64,000 nt of DNA from Roseisolibacter agri (GTDB lineage Bacteria; Gemmatimonadota; Gemmatimonadetes; Gemmatimonadales; Gemmatimonadaceae): assembly GCF_030159095.1 (NCBI RefSeq), contig NZ_BRXS01000008.1, positions 124,001 to 188,000 of the forward strand, read 5' to 3'. The translations under genes were made by a program, and so were the position numbers. Below, one piece after another: positions 1-7,261 of this stretch; the stretch's first letter is position 1; the number at the start of each line of letters is the position of its first letter. The notes below the pieces were generated by a model, which made no database searches, was not told the origin of the DNA, and saw only the letters and a list, made by a program, of their open reading frames with translations.

Positions 1-5
1 GCGCG

Positions 6-2450
6 CTACGCGCCGAGGCGCAGCGGGATCTGCGTCACCGGACGGAGCGGCTCTAGCACCGTGCGATAGCGCTGCCGGACCCGGTCGTAGAAGCGCGGCT
101 CGCTCGGGGCGCGCACGGTGATCACCAGCGCGTACGGGATGTTCCGCGAGAGACTCGGCGCGTTGCGCCCGCCGACGCGCGCGTTGTAGTGCACGTCGAA
201 GACCGGGTCGCGGAGCCGCGTACCGCGGAGCCGCCGCGTGCGGTGGAGCGTCGTCTCCCACTTGTGCGCGTCCCGCCGGAGCTCCCGCTCCGAGAGGTAG
301 AACGCCCGGGGCTGGAAGAACGGCTCGGTGTCCGCGTCGCGTTGCTGCTCGTCTTCGCGCCGGTCGGCGTCCGGGCGGAACCGCACCTCGAGCCCGCTGC
401 GCGTGTAGTTCACCGGGTCATGCGGGTCCGTGGCCGCCGCGAAGCAGAAGGTCGCACTCACCGTCACCAGCCCGGCGATGGGGGGTGCCGGCACCGGGAT
501 GCGCATCCGCACCCACGACCCGGGCTCGAGCTGCCCCTGATACACGACCCGGGCGGTGTGGTCGTCGCAGAGCACGAACTCGTCGAGGACCGCCGGCAGC
601 CGCCCCCATCCGCACTCCGCGCGCTGCTCGAGCGTGGGATCGGCGCACACCGGCTCCGCCGCGTGCACCAGCAGCGCCTTGATCGCCACGGGCCGCAGCA
701 CAGGGCCGAAGAGCGCCCGCATCCCGAGCGCCGTGCGCAGGGCGAGCGGCGCCGCGTAGCTCGTGCCAGCGTCGGCGTGGAGCGCGGACGCCCCCACCTG
801 GGCGCCCGGCGCGAGCAGGTAGAAGGGCTCCTCGGCGCTGCCGCCGAACGCCAGCACGTCCGGCTTCACGACGCCGGGCCGCCGCCCGGGCCCTACCGAG
901 CTGTAGGGCGCCCGCGCCCACTGGGGTGTGGTCGACCCGCACGCCCCGACCGTGAGGGCGTTGACCGCGTCGGCCGGCGGACAGATCCGCGCGAGCCCCG
1001 CGGCCCGGTCGAGCGTGCCGTTGTTCCCCGCCGCGACCGTGGCCAGGATCTCCTTGGCCGCGAAGAGCGGGTCCAGCACGGCCGTCCACGCGTGCACCTC
1101 GTTGTCATCGACCGGGAGGTCGGGTCCGAGGCTCAGGTTGATGAACTGGTAGTCGCGCGCGAGCAGGGTGTCCCGGATCCGCCGGAGCACGGGAAAGAAC
1201 TGGGTCTGGTTGTCCTGCGCCGTGTGGACGTCCAGCACGCGGACGTGGTCGACCGTGGCGAATGGGACGGCCGCCGCCTCGCCCGGCCGCAGGGAGCCGA
1301 AGAGCAGGGCGGACGTCACCCCGAGCCCGTGACGCACCAGGTCGGGCGCGGGCTCGGCGGTGCCGGGTGGGACGACTTCCCGCACCCATCGCGCGAGCGG
1401 GCCGCGCGCCGGCACGCCGCCGTCGAACACGGCCACCTGGACCCCTGAGTCGTGCGCGGGGGCGGCGGGCAACTCCGGCACCGGACCGACCAGCGGGCGA
1501 GCCCCCGCGCGCGCCGCCGAGCCCCCGCTCGTGCCCCGCGGAGTGCCCCCCCGCGCAGCCCCGCGCGGGGGAACCCCACTCCCCCGCACCGCGCCACGCG
1601 CGCCACCGCGCCCAGTCCCGTTGGGTCCGTCCCCGTCGGGTCCGTCCCTGTCCGCCGGCGCAACACCGGACACGTCGATCCGACGCAGCGTGGGCATCTC
1701 CCGGATCACCCGCACGAACGTGAAGTCCGCGACGGCCGGCACGTTGACGCGCGGTACGCGCACGGGCAGGAAGCACAGCCCCTCGGCGTAGAGTCGCTCG
1801 TCCAGTTGTGGCTGCGCGTCGAGCCCCGCGAGGAATCGGGTGAACGCCTGCAGGATGCCGTCGCCGTCCCCGCCCGCGCGCGCGTGCACGACGACCTCGA
1901 GGAGCGGCATGTCGGCGGCGGACCGGAGGGGCTGCACCCGCTCCGCGGCGGGCTGGACGCGGATCTCCTCGATCTTCACCAAGTCGTCGGCACCCGGCGT
2001 GTCCTCGGTCCACTCGCCGAGCGCGCGCGCGAGCGCGCGGAAGTGGACGCGCGGCCCCGCCACGAAGAGCTCCGACGTGGTCTCCGGCGCAGCCGCCCCC
2101 GCCCGCGTGTGGCGCTCCGGGGTGATCGTCCGGGCGCGCCCGCCGAGCGGGTCCAGGCCGGCACTCCGCAACAGCCGCGAGGGGTAGAAGCTCTTGGCGA
2201 TGTATGCCGGGTGCAGCGTCAGCAGGGCGACCGCTTCGTCCCCCGGGCACAGGCGCTCCGGCAGCGCGTCGAGCGCGCGCGCCGCCGCCTGCGCCTGCGG
2301 GGCGAGGCGGGCGCGCGCTTCGGCGAACGTGTACGGGTGCCGCTTCGTCGGCACGCTCCGCGGCGCCGCGATGGGTTCGACCAAGCGCTCGCCGAAGCCG
2401 AGCAGGAAGTTGAGACGCTCTGGACGGTCCGGGCGTTGGCGGTCCGGCAT
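6..2450 (-). CDS. ietS: S8 subtilisin-like serine peptidase, IetS-like
   Basis: This 814-residue protein has the subtilase triad in canonical order. The Asp lies in VAVFDGG (D343), the His in RHGLGVTSALL (H374), the oxyanion Asn in AAGNNG (N476) and the Ser in GTSYAAP (S564). Residues 1-260 form an N-terminal domain with no recognised motif. A Gly/Arg/Ala-rich linker covers about 260-320, and a C-terminal beta-rich region lies after 600. There is no signal peptide, so it should act in the cytoplasm. It sits 109 bp downstream of an AAA+ ATPase on the same strand. An AAA+ ATPase next to a subtilase is the arrangement of IetA/IetS, known from Ti plasmids as a stability and incompatibility module and reported as an antiphage pair. 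The family call is firm. The IetS label rests on the pairing, and the substrate is unknown. Confidence 0.88.
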   Translation of the reverse strand: MPDRQRPDRPERLNFLLGFGERLVEPIAAPRSVPTKRHPYTFAEARARLAPQAQAAARALDALPERLCPGDEAVALLTLHPAYIAKSFYPSRLLRSAGLDPLGGRARTITPERHTRAGAAAPETTSELFVAGPRVHFRALARALGEWTEDTPGADDLVKIEEIRVQPAAERVQPLRSAADMPLLEVVVHARAGGDGDGILQAFTRFLAGLDAQPQLDERLYAEGLCFLPVRVPRVNVPAVADFTFVRVIREMPTLRRIDVSGVAPADRDGPDGDGPNGTGRGGARGAVRGSGVPPRGAARGGTPRGTSGGSAARAGARPLVGPVPELPAAPAHDSGVQVAVFDGGVPARGPLARWVREVVPPGTAEPAPDLVRHGLGVTSALLFGSLRPGEAAAVPFATVDHVRVLDVHTAQDNQTQFFPVLRRIRDTLLARDYQFINLSLGPDLPVDDNEVHAWTAVLDPLFAAKEILATVAAGNNGTLDRAAGLARICPPADAVNALTVGACGSTTPQWARAPYSSVGPGRRPGVVKPDVLAFGGSAEEPFYLLAPGAQVGASALHADAGTSYAAPLALRTALGMRALFGPVLRPVAIKALLVHAAEPVCADPTLEQRAECGWGRLPAVLDEFVLCDDHTARVVYQGQLEPGSWVRMRIPVPAPPIAGLVTVSATFCFAAATDPHDPVNYTRSGLEVRFRPDADRREDEQQRDADTEPFFQPRAFYLSERELRRDAHKWETTLHRTRRLRGTRLRDPVFDVHYNARVGGRNAPSLSRNIPYALVITVRAPSEPRFYDRVRQRYRTVLEPLRPVTQIPLRLGA

Positions 2451-2559
2451 GGGCGGGCGCGGGCAAGAAGAACGGGGGGACGATGGAGCGCGATACAGGC
2501 CGCGAAGACCTCGCGAACGGCCGCCGGCGCGGGTCTGGGCCTCCAGGAGCTACAAGACC

Positions 2560-3870
2560 CTACGGGAGCCGTGGCGCGCCGCGCGTGACTGCCGACCGCC
2601 GGGGCGGCCGACTCGCGGGGGCGCTGGGCGGCAGGCTGGGGGGAGCGGTGGCAGTCCCGCCGCGCGCCGCCAGCCCCTCCGGGCGGTCGGTGCCGCGTGC
2701 GCGGACCGGGCGTGGAGCCGACGGGGACACCGCGTCGGGGGTGGTTGGCGTGCGCTCGAGCTTGCGGAGCGTGTCCCGGCTCACGCCGGTCAGCTCGTTC
2801 ACCTGACGCTGCGAGAGGCCGGACGACCGCAGCGCCCCCGCCAGCCGCTGACGGTCCGCCCGCGCGAGCGCTCCCGCGTGCTCCTGCACCAGGCGCACGG
2901 CGTGCCGCGCGAATGGCTCGCCGGCGACGACGGCGCCGCGACGCGCGCGCAGGAGATCGCGCTCGATGTCGGAGAACGACGCGCCGGCGAACGTGAGGGC
3001 GAGCGCGTCCACGAGCGCGCCGGACGCGAGGCCGGCCGCCTCGGCGGCGCGCTGCACCAGCGCGTGCACCTGGCGCGTGGTCGGCATCGGGAACTCGACG
3101 CGCACGTCGAATCGACGCCACGCCGCCGGGTCGAGGAGGTCGGGGTGGTTCGTCGCCGCGAGCAGCAGCCCGCTCGGCGGCCAGTCGTCGACCTCCTGCA
3201 ACAGCACGGTGACGAGCCGCTTGAGCTCCCCGATCTCCTGCGCGTCGTCCCGCCGCTTAGCGAGCGCGTCGATCTCGTCGAGGAGCAGCACGCCGCGGAC
3301 CCCCTTCGCGTAGTCGAGCACGTGCCGCAGGTTGGCCCCCGTGCGACCGAGGTAGCTGCTCATCACCGCGGCGAGGTCCAGGATGAGCAGCGGTCGGCCG
3401 AGCGCGCGCGCGACCCAGCGCGCCGCGAGGGTCTTGCCCACACCCGGCGGCCCCGAGAACACCGCCGTGCGCGTTGGCGTGAGCCCCGCCGCGTCGAGGG
3501 CGGCGGCTTCCTGGCGCTCGCGCACGAGCTGCTCGAGGGCGGCACGCACGGGCGGCGCCCAGAGGGGCTCGTGGTCGAGGACCGGCACCGGCTCGACGCG
3601 CAGCAGGTCCAGGCGGGAGTCCGTGTCGACGGGCACCGCCGCGACGGCCCCGCCGCGCACAGGGGAACTCGGGCTCGGGAGGTCCCGGAGAAGTTGGGCG
3701 AGTTCGCCGGCAATCGCCGGCGCGGACACGCGGTATCGGTGGGCGATCCGGCGCACCACGGCTTCGACGTCCTGGCGGCGGCCGGCAAGGGCAAGGCGGG
3801 CGAGGTGGACGAGTTCCGGCGGCAAGGCCGTCGTCTCGTCCACGCGCTCGGGGTGGGGAGCGGCTGTCAT
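2560..3870 (-). CDS. ietA: AAA+ ATPase with C-terminal helix-turn-helix, IetA-like
   Basis: This 436-residue AAA+ protein has Walker A GPPGVGKT (140-147), Walker B LLLDEID (195-201), sensor-1 Asn in LLAATN (N241) and an arginine-finger-type RRFD (252-255). The tail at 351-372 (GLSQRQVNELTGVSRDTLRK) looks like a helix-turn-helix, so the ATPase may bind DNA itself. Residues after 375 are Pro/Ala/Arg-rich and probably disordered. I placed the start at the ATG at 3870 because the reading frame upstream is repetitive Arg/Ala sequence. It lies between an E1-like gene (146 bp upstream) and a subtilase (109 bp downstream), all on one strand. In IetAS-type pairs the ATPase restrains or feeds the protease. 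Here it may also serve the Ubl genes upstream, which is inference. Confidence 0.88.
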   Translation of the reverse strand: MTAAPHPERVDETTALPPELVHLARLALAGRRQDVEAVVRRIAHRYRVSAPAIAGELAQLLRDLPSPSSPVRGGAVAAVPVDTDSRLDLLRVEPVPVLDHEPLWAPPVRAALEQLVRERQEAAALDAAGLTPTRTAVFSGPPGVGKTLAARWVARALGRPLLILDLAAVMSSYLGRTGANLRHVLDYAKGVRGVLLLDEIDALAKRRDDAQEIGELKRLVTVLLQEVDDWPPSGLLLAATNHPDLLDPAAWRRFDVRVEFPMPTTRQVHALVQRAAEAAGLASGALVDALALTFAGASFSDIERDLLRARRGAVVAGEPFARHAVRLVQEHAGALARADRQRLAGALRSSGLSQRQVNELTGVSRDTLRKLERTPTTPDAVSPSAPRPVRARGTDRPEGLAARGGTATAPPSLPPSAPASRPPRRSAVTRGAPRLP

Positions 3871-3890
3871 GGTACGAGCAACATACCGGG

Positions 3891-3945
3891 CGGGTGGACG
3901 AGGCAGCAACGCGACGCGTGACACTCGTCCACGTCCGGGTGGACG
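3891..3945 (-). promoter_or_regulatory. Repeat cluster upstream of the AAA+ gene
   Basis: The decamer CGGGTGGACG occurs at 3891-3900 and again at 3936-3945. The 9-bp arm GTGGACGAG (3894-3902) has its inverted partner CTCGTCCAC at 3924-3932. The cluster starts 21 bp upstream of the ATPase start codon. It could be an operator, possibly for the HTH tail of the ATPase. No promoter boxes are evident. Confidence 0.4.
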
Positions 3946-4016
3946 CCGTGCGCGCCGGATGGGCCGGCAGCGCCTCGTGGGCTCCAGAGCGGCACGCACG
4001 ACCGGCCTGATCGGCC

Positions 4017-5477
4017 TCACGCGCTCTCCGCGCGACAGCGCACGGGGCAGTCGTCGTGGTGCGGCACCGGTGCCGCCCACACGGCACCCGAGGAGTCCGG
4101 CTGCAGCATCGCGCTGAAGACGCTCTGCGCCGACAGCGGCGCCGGCACGCCCGCCGCATACCGCGCGAAGAGCGCCGCCAGCCAGAGCCCCGCCCAGTGC
4201 GACACCACGGCGAGCGTAGGCAGCACGCCGCCGCCCGCCGCGTCGGTCGGATGCAGGCAGCCGGCGCAGGCGGTACCGTGGCGGTGGAAGGAGGCGACCG
4301 CGAGGTAGTGGTCGGTGGCGCCGACGCCGAGCCACGACGGGCGCGTCCGCTGCACGGCCCGCTGCACGGCCCGCTGCACGGCCCGCTGCACGGCCCAACG
4401 GGTGGGGATGTGGTCGACGCCGACCAGCACCGCCGGCGCCAGCGGCGCGAGCACGGCCTCCGTCGTCTCGTCGTAGCGCAGCGGCACGGGCGTGACGGTG
4501 ATCCCGCCCAGCGTCTCCGCCGCAGCCTGCGCCGCGAGGTCGTCTACCTTCCGCAGGCCGACGCGCGAACGCCGCAGGAGCGCGTACCGGTTCACGTTCG
4601 TCAGGTCGTTCACGTCCGGTTCAATCACCCGCGCGGTGGCGCGCACGTCCGCGATCCGTGCGAGCGCGAAGAGCGCGGCCTGGGTAATCGCCCCCCCGCT
4701 CACGAAGTCCACCGCCCCCAGCAGGGGCGACGGCGCGGGCGTCCCCGGCGGCGCGAGCGCGACCGACGCCGATGCGACGGGCGCGAAGAAGCGCGGGAAG
4801 ACCGCCGGAGCGAGGGCGGCCGGAGCGAGCGTCCGCATGGCGGCCTTGAACGCCTCACCGGCCGCGAGCCCGCCGGCCGCGAGCGCGCCGAACGGGGAGG
4901 CCTCGTCGCGCCAGCGAGTGCCGCCCATCGCCGCCGGCGCGATGGCGCCGGTCCACGCGTCCCCCGACAGCCGGATAGCGAGCGCGGCGCGGTGGCGGCC
5001 CGGGACCCACGGCGTGTCGCCGATCAGTACGGCCACGTCGGCGTCGACGCCGCCCGGCAGCCCCTCCAGCGCCGTCTGCCCGGGAACGAGGTCCGCCGTC
5101 GTCTCGAGCAGCGCGCCGAGGAGCCGGTCGCCCGTCAGTGGCGGTTGGGCGCCACGGCGCGGCACGTCCGGCAGGTCGAACACGAGCTGCGCGCCCGAGC
5201 GGGCGGCGAGGAGGCCGGTGGTGACGAGTGCGGTCTGGCCCGCGGCCGTCGCCAAGTTCGCGCGGTCCGCCACGAGCAGGACGCGCACGCCGAGCAGCGC
5301 GTCGACCAGCGCGCGGTCCGGTGCCGCCGAGCCCACGTGGTCGCGCATCAACACGACCGTGCGGTCGAGCGCCACCTCGGCGCCACCAACACCACCAGCG
5401 CCAGCGCTGGCGCGTCCGACGCCCTGCGGCGCGCCCGGCAGCGCCCCCGGTGGGATGACGGGCATGTCGGGCGTCAT
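4017..5477 (-). CDS. E1-like ThiF/MoeB-family adenylating protein
   Basis: This 486-residue protein is an E1-like activator of ubiquitin-like proteins. The C-terminal half carries the ThiF signature: a degenerate glycine loop VDFVSGGAITQ (257-266), the nucleotide-binding Asp and Asn/Arg in IEPDVNDLTNVNRY (285-298), and the downstream Lys (RVGLRK). The N-terminal 250 residues look like a second, motif-poor Rossmann-type half. Only four cysteines are visible in the whole protein, as CAGC (404, 407) and CPVRC (477, 481). They look like a zinc knuckle, so no catalytic thioester Cys is obvious. A 12-bp tandem repeat encodes AVQR units at 362-377. The start overlaps the stop of the JAB gene by 4 bp, implying translational coupling. 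It most likely adenylates the Ubl encoded two genes upstream. Confidence 0.82.
   Translation of the reverse strand: MTPDMPVIPPGALPGAPQGVGRASAGAGGVGGAEVALDRTVVLMRDHVGSAAPDRALVDALLGVRVLLVADRANLATAAGQTALVTTGLLAARSGAQLVFDLPDVPRRGAQPPLTGDRLLGALLETTADLVPGQTALEGLPGGVDADVAVLIGDTPWVPGRHRAALAIRLSGDAWTGAIAPAAMGGTRWRDEASPFGALAAGGLAAGEAFKAAMRTLAPAALAPAVFPRFFAPVASASVALAPPGTPAPSPLLGAVDFVSGGAITQAALFALARIADVRATARVIEPDVNDLTNVNRYALLRRSRVGLRKVDDLAAQAAAETLGGITVTPVPLRYDETTEAVLAPLAPAVLVGVDHIPTRWAVQRAVQRAVQRAVQRTRPSWLGVGATDHYLAVASFHRHGTACAGCLHPTDAAGGGVLPTLAVVSHWAGLWLAALFARYAAGVPAPLSAQSVFSAMLQPDSSGAVWAAPVPHHDDCPVRCRAESA
4351..4396. repeat. 12-bp tandem array inside the E1-like gene
   Basis: The unit TGCACGGCCCGC is present about 3.8 times. 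It is in frame and encodes repeated Ala-Val-Gln-Arg in what should be a helix near the end of the adenylation fold. Confidence 0.9.
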
Positions 5478-6061
5478 GGGCGCACCTCCAGGTAATCGGC
5501 CGGCGGCAGCGACCGCCAGCCGCCGCCTGACGTGATCTGCGCGAGGTAGGTGTGGATGAGCCCCGCGGGTCCCTGCGCGAATCGCGGAACGACGAGCGAC
5601 AGGAAACCCGGGGTGTGAATCGCGGGCCAGGCGTCGTCCGTCGCGCTGTGGAACGCGCGACCCGGGTGGCTGTGTACCTGCGCGCGGATCCCCTCGCCGC
5701 GCTGCGCGAGCTCGACGAAGAATCCGGTCAGCCACGCCGGATCGATCTCGACCTCGGCGGCGCGTGCGCGGTGGGTGGGGTGCACGACGCGAGTGACCGT
5801 GTCGGGCGAGTCCCAGGAGACGACCCAGAGCACGGCGCACTCGCGGCAGTTGCCGCCGCAGCGGCGAAGGATGTCGAACGTCTCCTGGAACACACGTTTG
5901 GGGACGCGGACCGCGGCGTCGGCGTCGAACCCGGGGACCGGACGGGGCGACCGCGCGGCGACCGCCGGCGGCTGCGCCGCGAGATGCGCAGGGAGGACTG
6001 GGCCCACCGGCCCAGGGCCGCCCGCCATGCCGGCGGGCGACACACTGGGACGGTGGCTCAC
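5474..6061 (-). CDS. JAB1/MPN+ (JAMM) metallopeptidase
   Basis: This 195-residue protein carries a complete JAMM zinc motif in VHSHPGRAFHSATDD: H130, H132, S139 and D142. An upstream Glu (E74, RECAVLW) fits the catalytic acid. The first 45 residues are Pro/Ala-rich and probably flexible. JAMM enzymes in Ubl operons trim the precursor tail of the Ubl or remove it from targets. Here both neighbours are relevant partners: the Ubl upstream and the E1-like protein downstream, each joined by a 4-bp start/stop overlap. The three genes therefore form a tight co-translated unit. A role in Ubl maturation is strongly suggested by context. Deconjugation would require conjugates, for which no E2 is visible. 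Confidence 0.87.
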   Translation of the reverse strand: MSHRPSVSPAGMAGGPGPVGPVLPAHLAAQPPAVAARSPRPVPGFDADAAVRVPKRVFQETFDILRRCGGNCRECAVLWVVSWDSPDTVTRVVHPTHRARAAEVEIDPAWLTGFFVELAQRGEGIRAQVHSHPGRAFHSATDDAWPAIHTPGFLSLVVPRFAQGPAGLIHTYLAQITSGGGWRSLPPADYLEVRP

Positions 6062-6378
6062 AGGAGGCGCCCCGACGTGGGACGACCGGTGGAACCGCCC
6101 GCGCGGACCTGCAGGGGGCGGAGGATGAGCGTCGCCCCGTCGGGCACGCCCTGGTCGCGGAGCGACCGGTTCGGGTCGAGCTGCACGTTCGCGTCGGTGA
6201 AGAGCGCGAAGTTCGGCTGGCCCTGCAGGCCGAACGCGTGCAGCGCGTGGTTGAGCAGCGCCTGCACGGCGGCCTGCGGCTGCGCGTCGACCTCCGTCGA
6301 CACGCCGTTGTAGATGACGGTGACCGCCGACTTCTTCGGGCCACCAGGGGGGGAGTGGGGCTGCTGGAGCGTCGACAT
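6058..6378 (-). CDS. Ubiquitin-like beta-grasp protein with a C-terminal tail after Gly-Gly
   Basis: This 106-residue protein starts at the ATG at 6378, after an unstructured Pro-rich N-terminus (1-15). Residues 16-92 read as a beta-grasp fold: a beta hairpin (AVTVIYNGVSTEV), a helix (AAVQALLNHALHAFG), and later strands ending in DGATLILRPLQV. The C-terminus is RAGG (92-95) followed by 11 further residues, so the Gly-Gly would be exposed only after cleavage. The adjacent JAMM peptidase is the obvious processing enzyme and the ThiF protein the activator. It could be a protein modifier or a sulfur carrier like those paired with JAMM proteins in CysO- or QbsE-type pathways. No sulfur-acceptor biosynthetic enzyme is nearby. 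Confidence 0.78.
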   Translation of the reverse strand: MSTLQQPHSPPGGPKKSAVTVIYNGVSTEVDAQPQAAVQALLNHALHAFGLQGQPNFALFTDANVQLDPNRSLRDQGVPDGATLILRPLQVRAGGSTGRPTSGRLL

Positions 6379-6427
6379 ACGAGGGTTCGCAAGAAGAGAA
6401 GAGCCGGCCGAGGACGACCGAGGATGT

Positions 6428-6463
6428 GCTTGAAATCTAAAGCGGCCGCTTTGCGTGTCAAGC
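6428..6463 (-). promoter_or_regulatory. Ubl-operon promoter with palindromic operator in the spacer
   Basis: On the minus strand there is a consensus -35 TTGACA (6456-6461), a 16-bp spacer and a -10-like TAGATT (6434-6439). The perfect palindrome AAAGCGGCCGCTTT (6439-6452) fills the spacer. Outer arms GCTTGA (6428-6433) and TCAAGC (6458-6463) share its centre at 6445.5, giving a 36-bp interrupted dyad. The Ubl start is about 50 bp downstream. A repressor bound here would block RNA polymerase, and the divergent XRE protein is the natural candidate. Confidence 0.6.
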
Positions 6464-6584
6464 GGCCGAGCACGCACGCGCTAAGTGATTGCCATGCCGG
6501 CACCTGCTCGCTTGACGCCCGAAGCACCTCGTCGCTAGGTTCTCTCTGCTTCTCAAGTAAAGCGCCCCTCCTACCACTCACCCT

Positions 6585-7148
6585 ATGCCATCACTCGGGC
6601 AGATGCTACGCTCCGCGCGCGAAGCGCGCGGGCTCTCGCTGCGCGACGTGGAGCGCGCGACCGAGGGGAAGGTCTCGAACGGCTACCTGAGCCTCCTCGA
6701 GTCGGACAGCGTCAAGCAGCCCTCGCCGAACCACCTGTACCACCTCGCACAGGCCTACCGCCTCGACTACGCGGAGCTCATGCGTTTGGCCGGGTACTTC
6801 GTGCCGAACCCCAGCACGCCCGCCTCCGGGGCCCACCACGGCGGGGCCGGCGCGTCCCGCATCACCCGCTCGGCGGGCCTCCCCGGCCGCCCCACCCCGC
6901 CGCCGGCGTCCGGCATCGCGCTCTCCGCGGATGGGCTGGCGCCGGAGGACGTCGCCGACATCGAACGGTACGCGGAGTTCCTGCGGGCTCGGCGCCAGGC
7001 GGCTCCCGGTCCGTCGGCCGCTGCCCCAGGCGCCGCGGCCGCCCGACCGTCCGCGAGCGAGACGCCGCGAGGCGAGCGCGCCGCCGGCGACCGAGCGCCC
7101 CGGAGCCGGGCGAGCCGTCGTGGTCCCGACACCCCCGACCGCGGGTGA
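6585..7148 (+). CDS. XRE-family HTH transcriptional regulator
   Basis: This 187-residue protein has an N-terminal Cro/CI-type HTH (about residues 3-65; LRSAREARGLSLRDVERAT, then NGYLSLLES). A long Pro/Ala/Arg-rich tail contains a short helical patch (about 122-138, EDVADIERYAEFLRARR). It is transcribed away from the Ubl operon, with 206 bp between the two starts. A weak plus-strand promoter TTGACG (6512-6517), 18 bp, TAGGTT (6536-6541) precedes it. The heptamer TAAAGCG, half of the palindrome in the Ubl promoter, recurs at 6558-6564, so autoregulation is plausible. Pairing with a downstream ImmA-like peptidase matches repressor/anti-repressor-protease modules of mobile elements. Confidence 0.85.
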   Translation: MPSLGQMLRSAREARGLSLRDVERATEGKVSNGYLSLLESDSVKQPSPNHLYHLAQAYRLDYAELMRLAGYFVPNPSTPASGAHHGGAGASRITRSAGLPGRPTPPPASGIALSADGLAPEDVADIERYAEFLRARRQAAPGPSAAAPGAAAARPSASETPRGERAAGDRAPRSRASRRGPDTPDRG

Positions 7149-7261
7149 CGACACGGGTGAGCGCAGGGACGACGGCGCGCGTGGCGGTGCCCCGCACGCG
7201 CGCTCGGGGGACGTGCAATGCCGCGCGCACTCGCGCGTCGGCGGCGGGCGGCGCGTAGCCG

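Noticed and set aside
189-1448. Long open frame on the plus strand opposite the subtilase gene
   Set aside because: The translation is Arg/Glu/His-rich with no motif, and the minus-strand frame carries an intact catalytic triad. Very high GC makes antisense frames open.
2560-4398. Longer form of the AAA+ protein starting at 4398
   Set aside because: The extra 176 residues are Arg/Ala repeats that mirror the VQRA array of the E1-like gene. The ATG at 3870 begins the conserved part.
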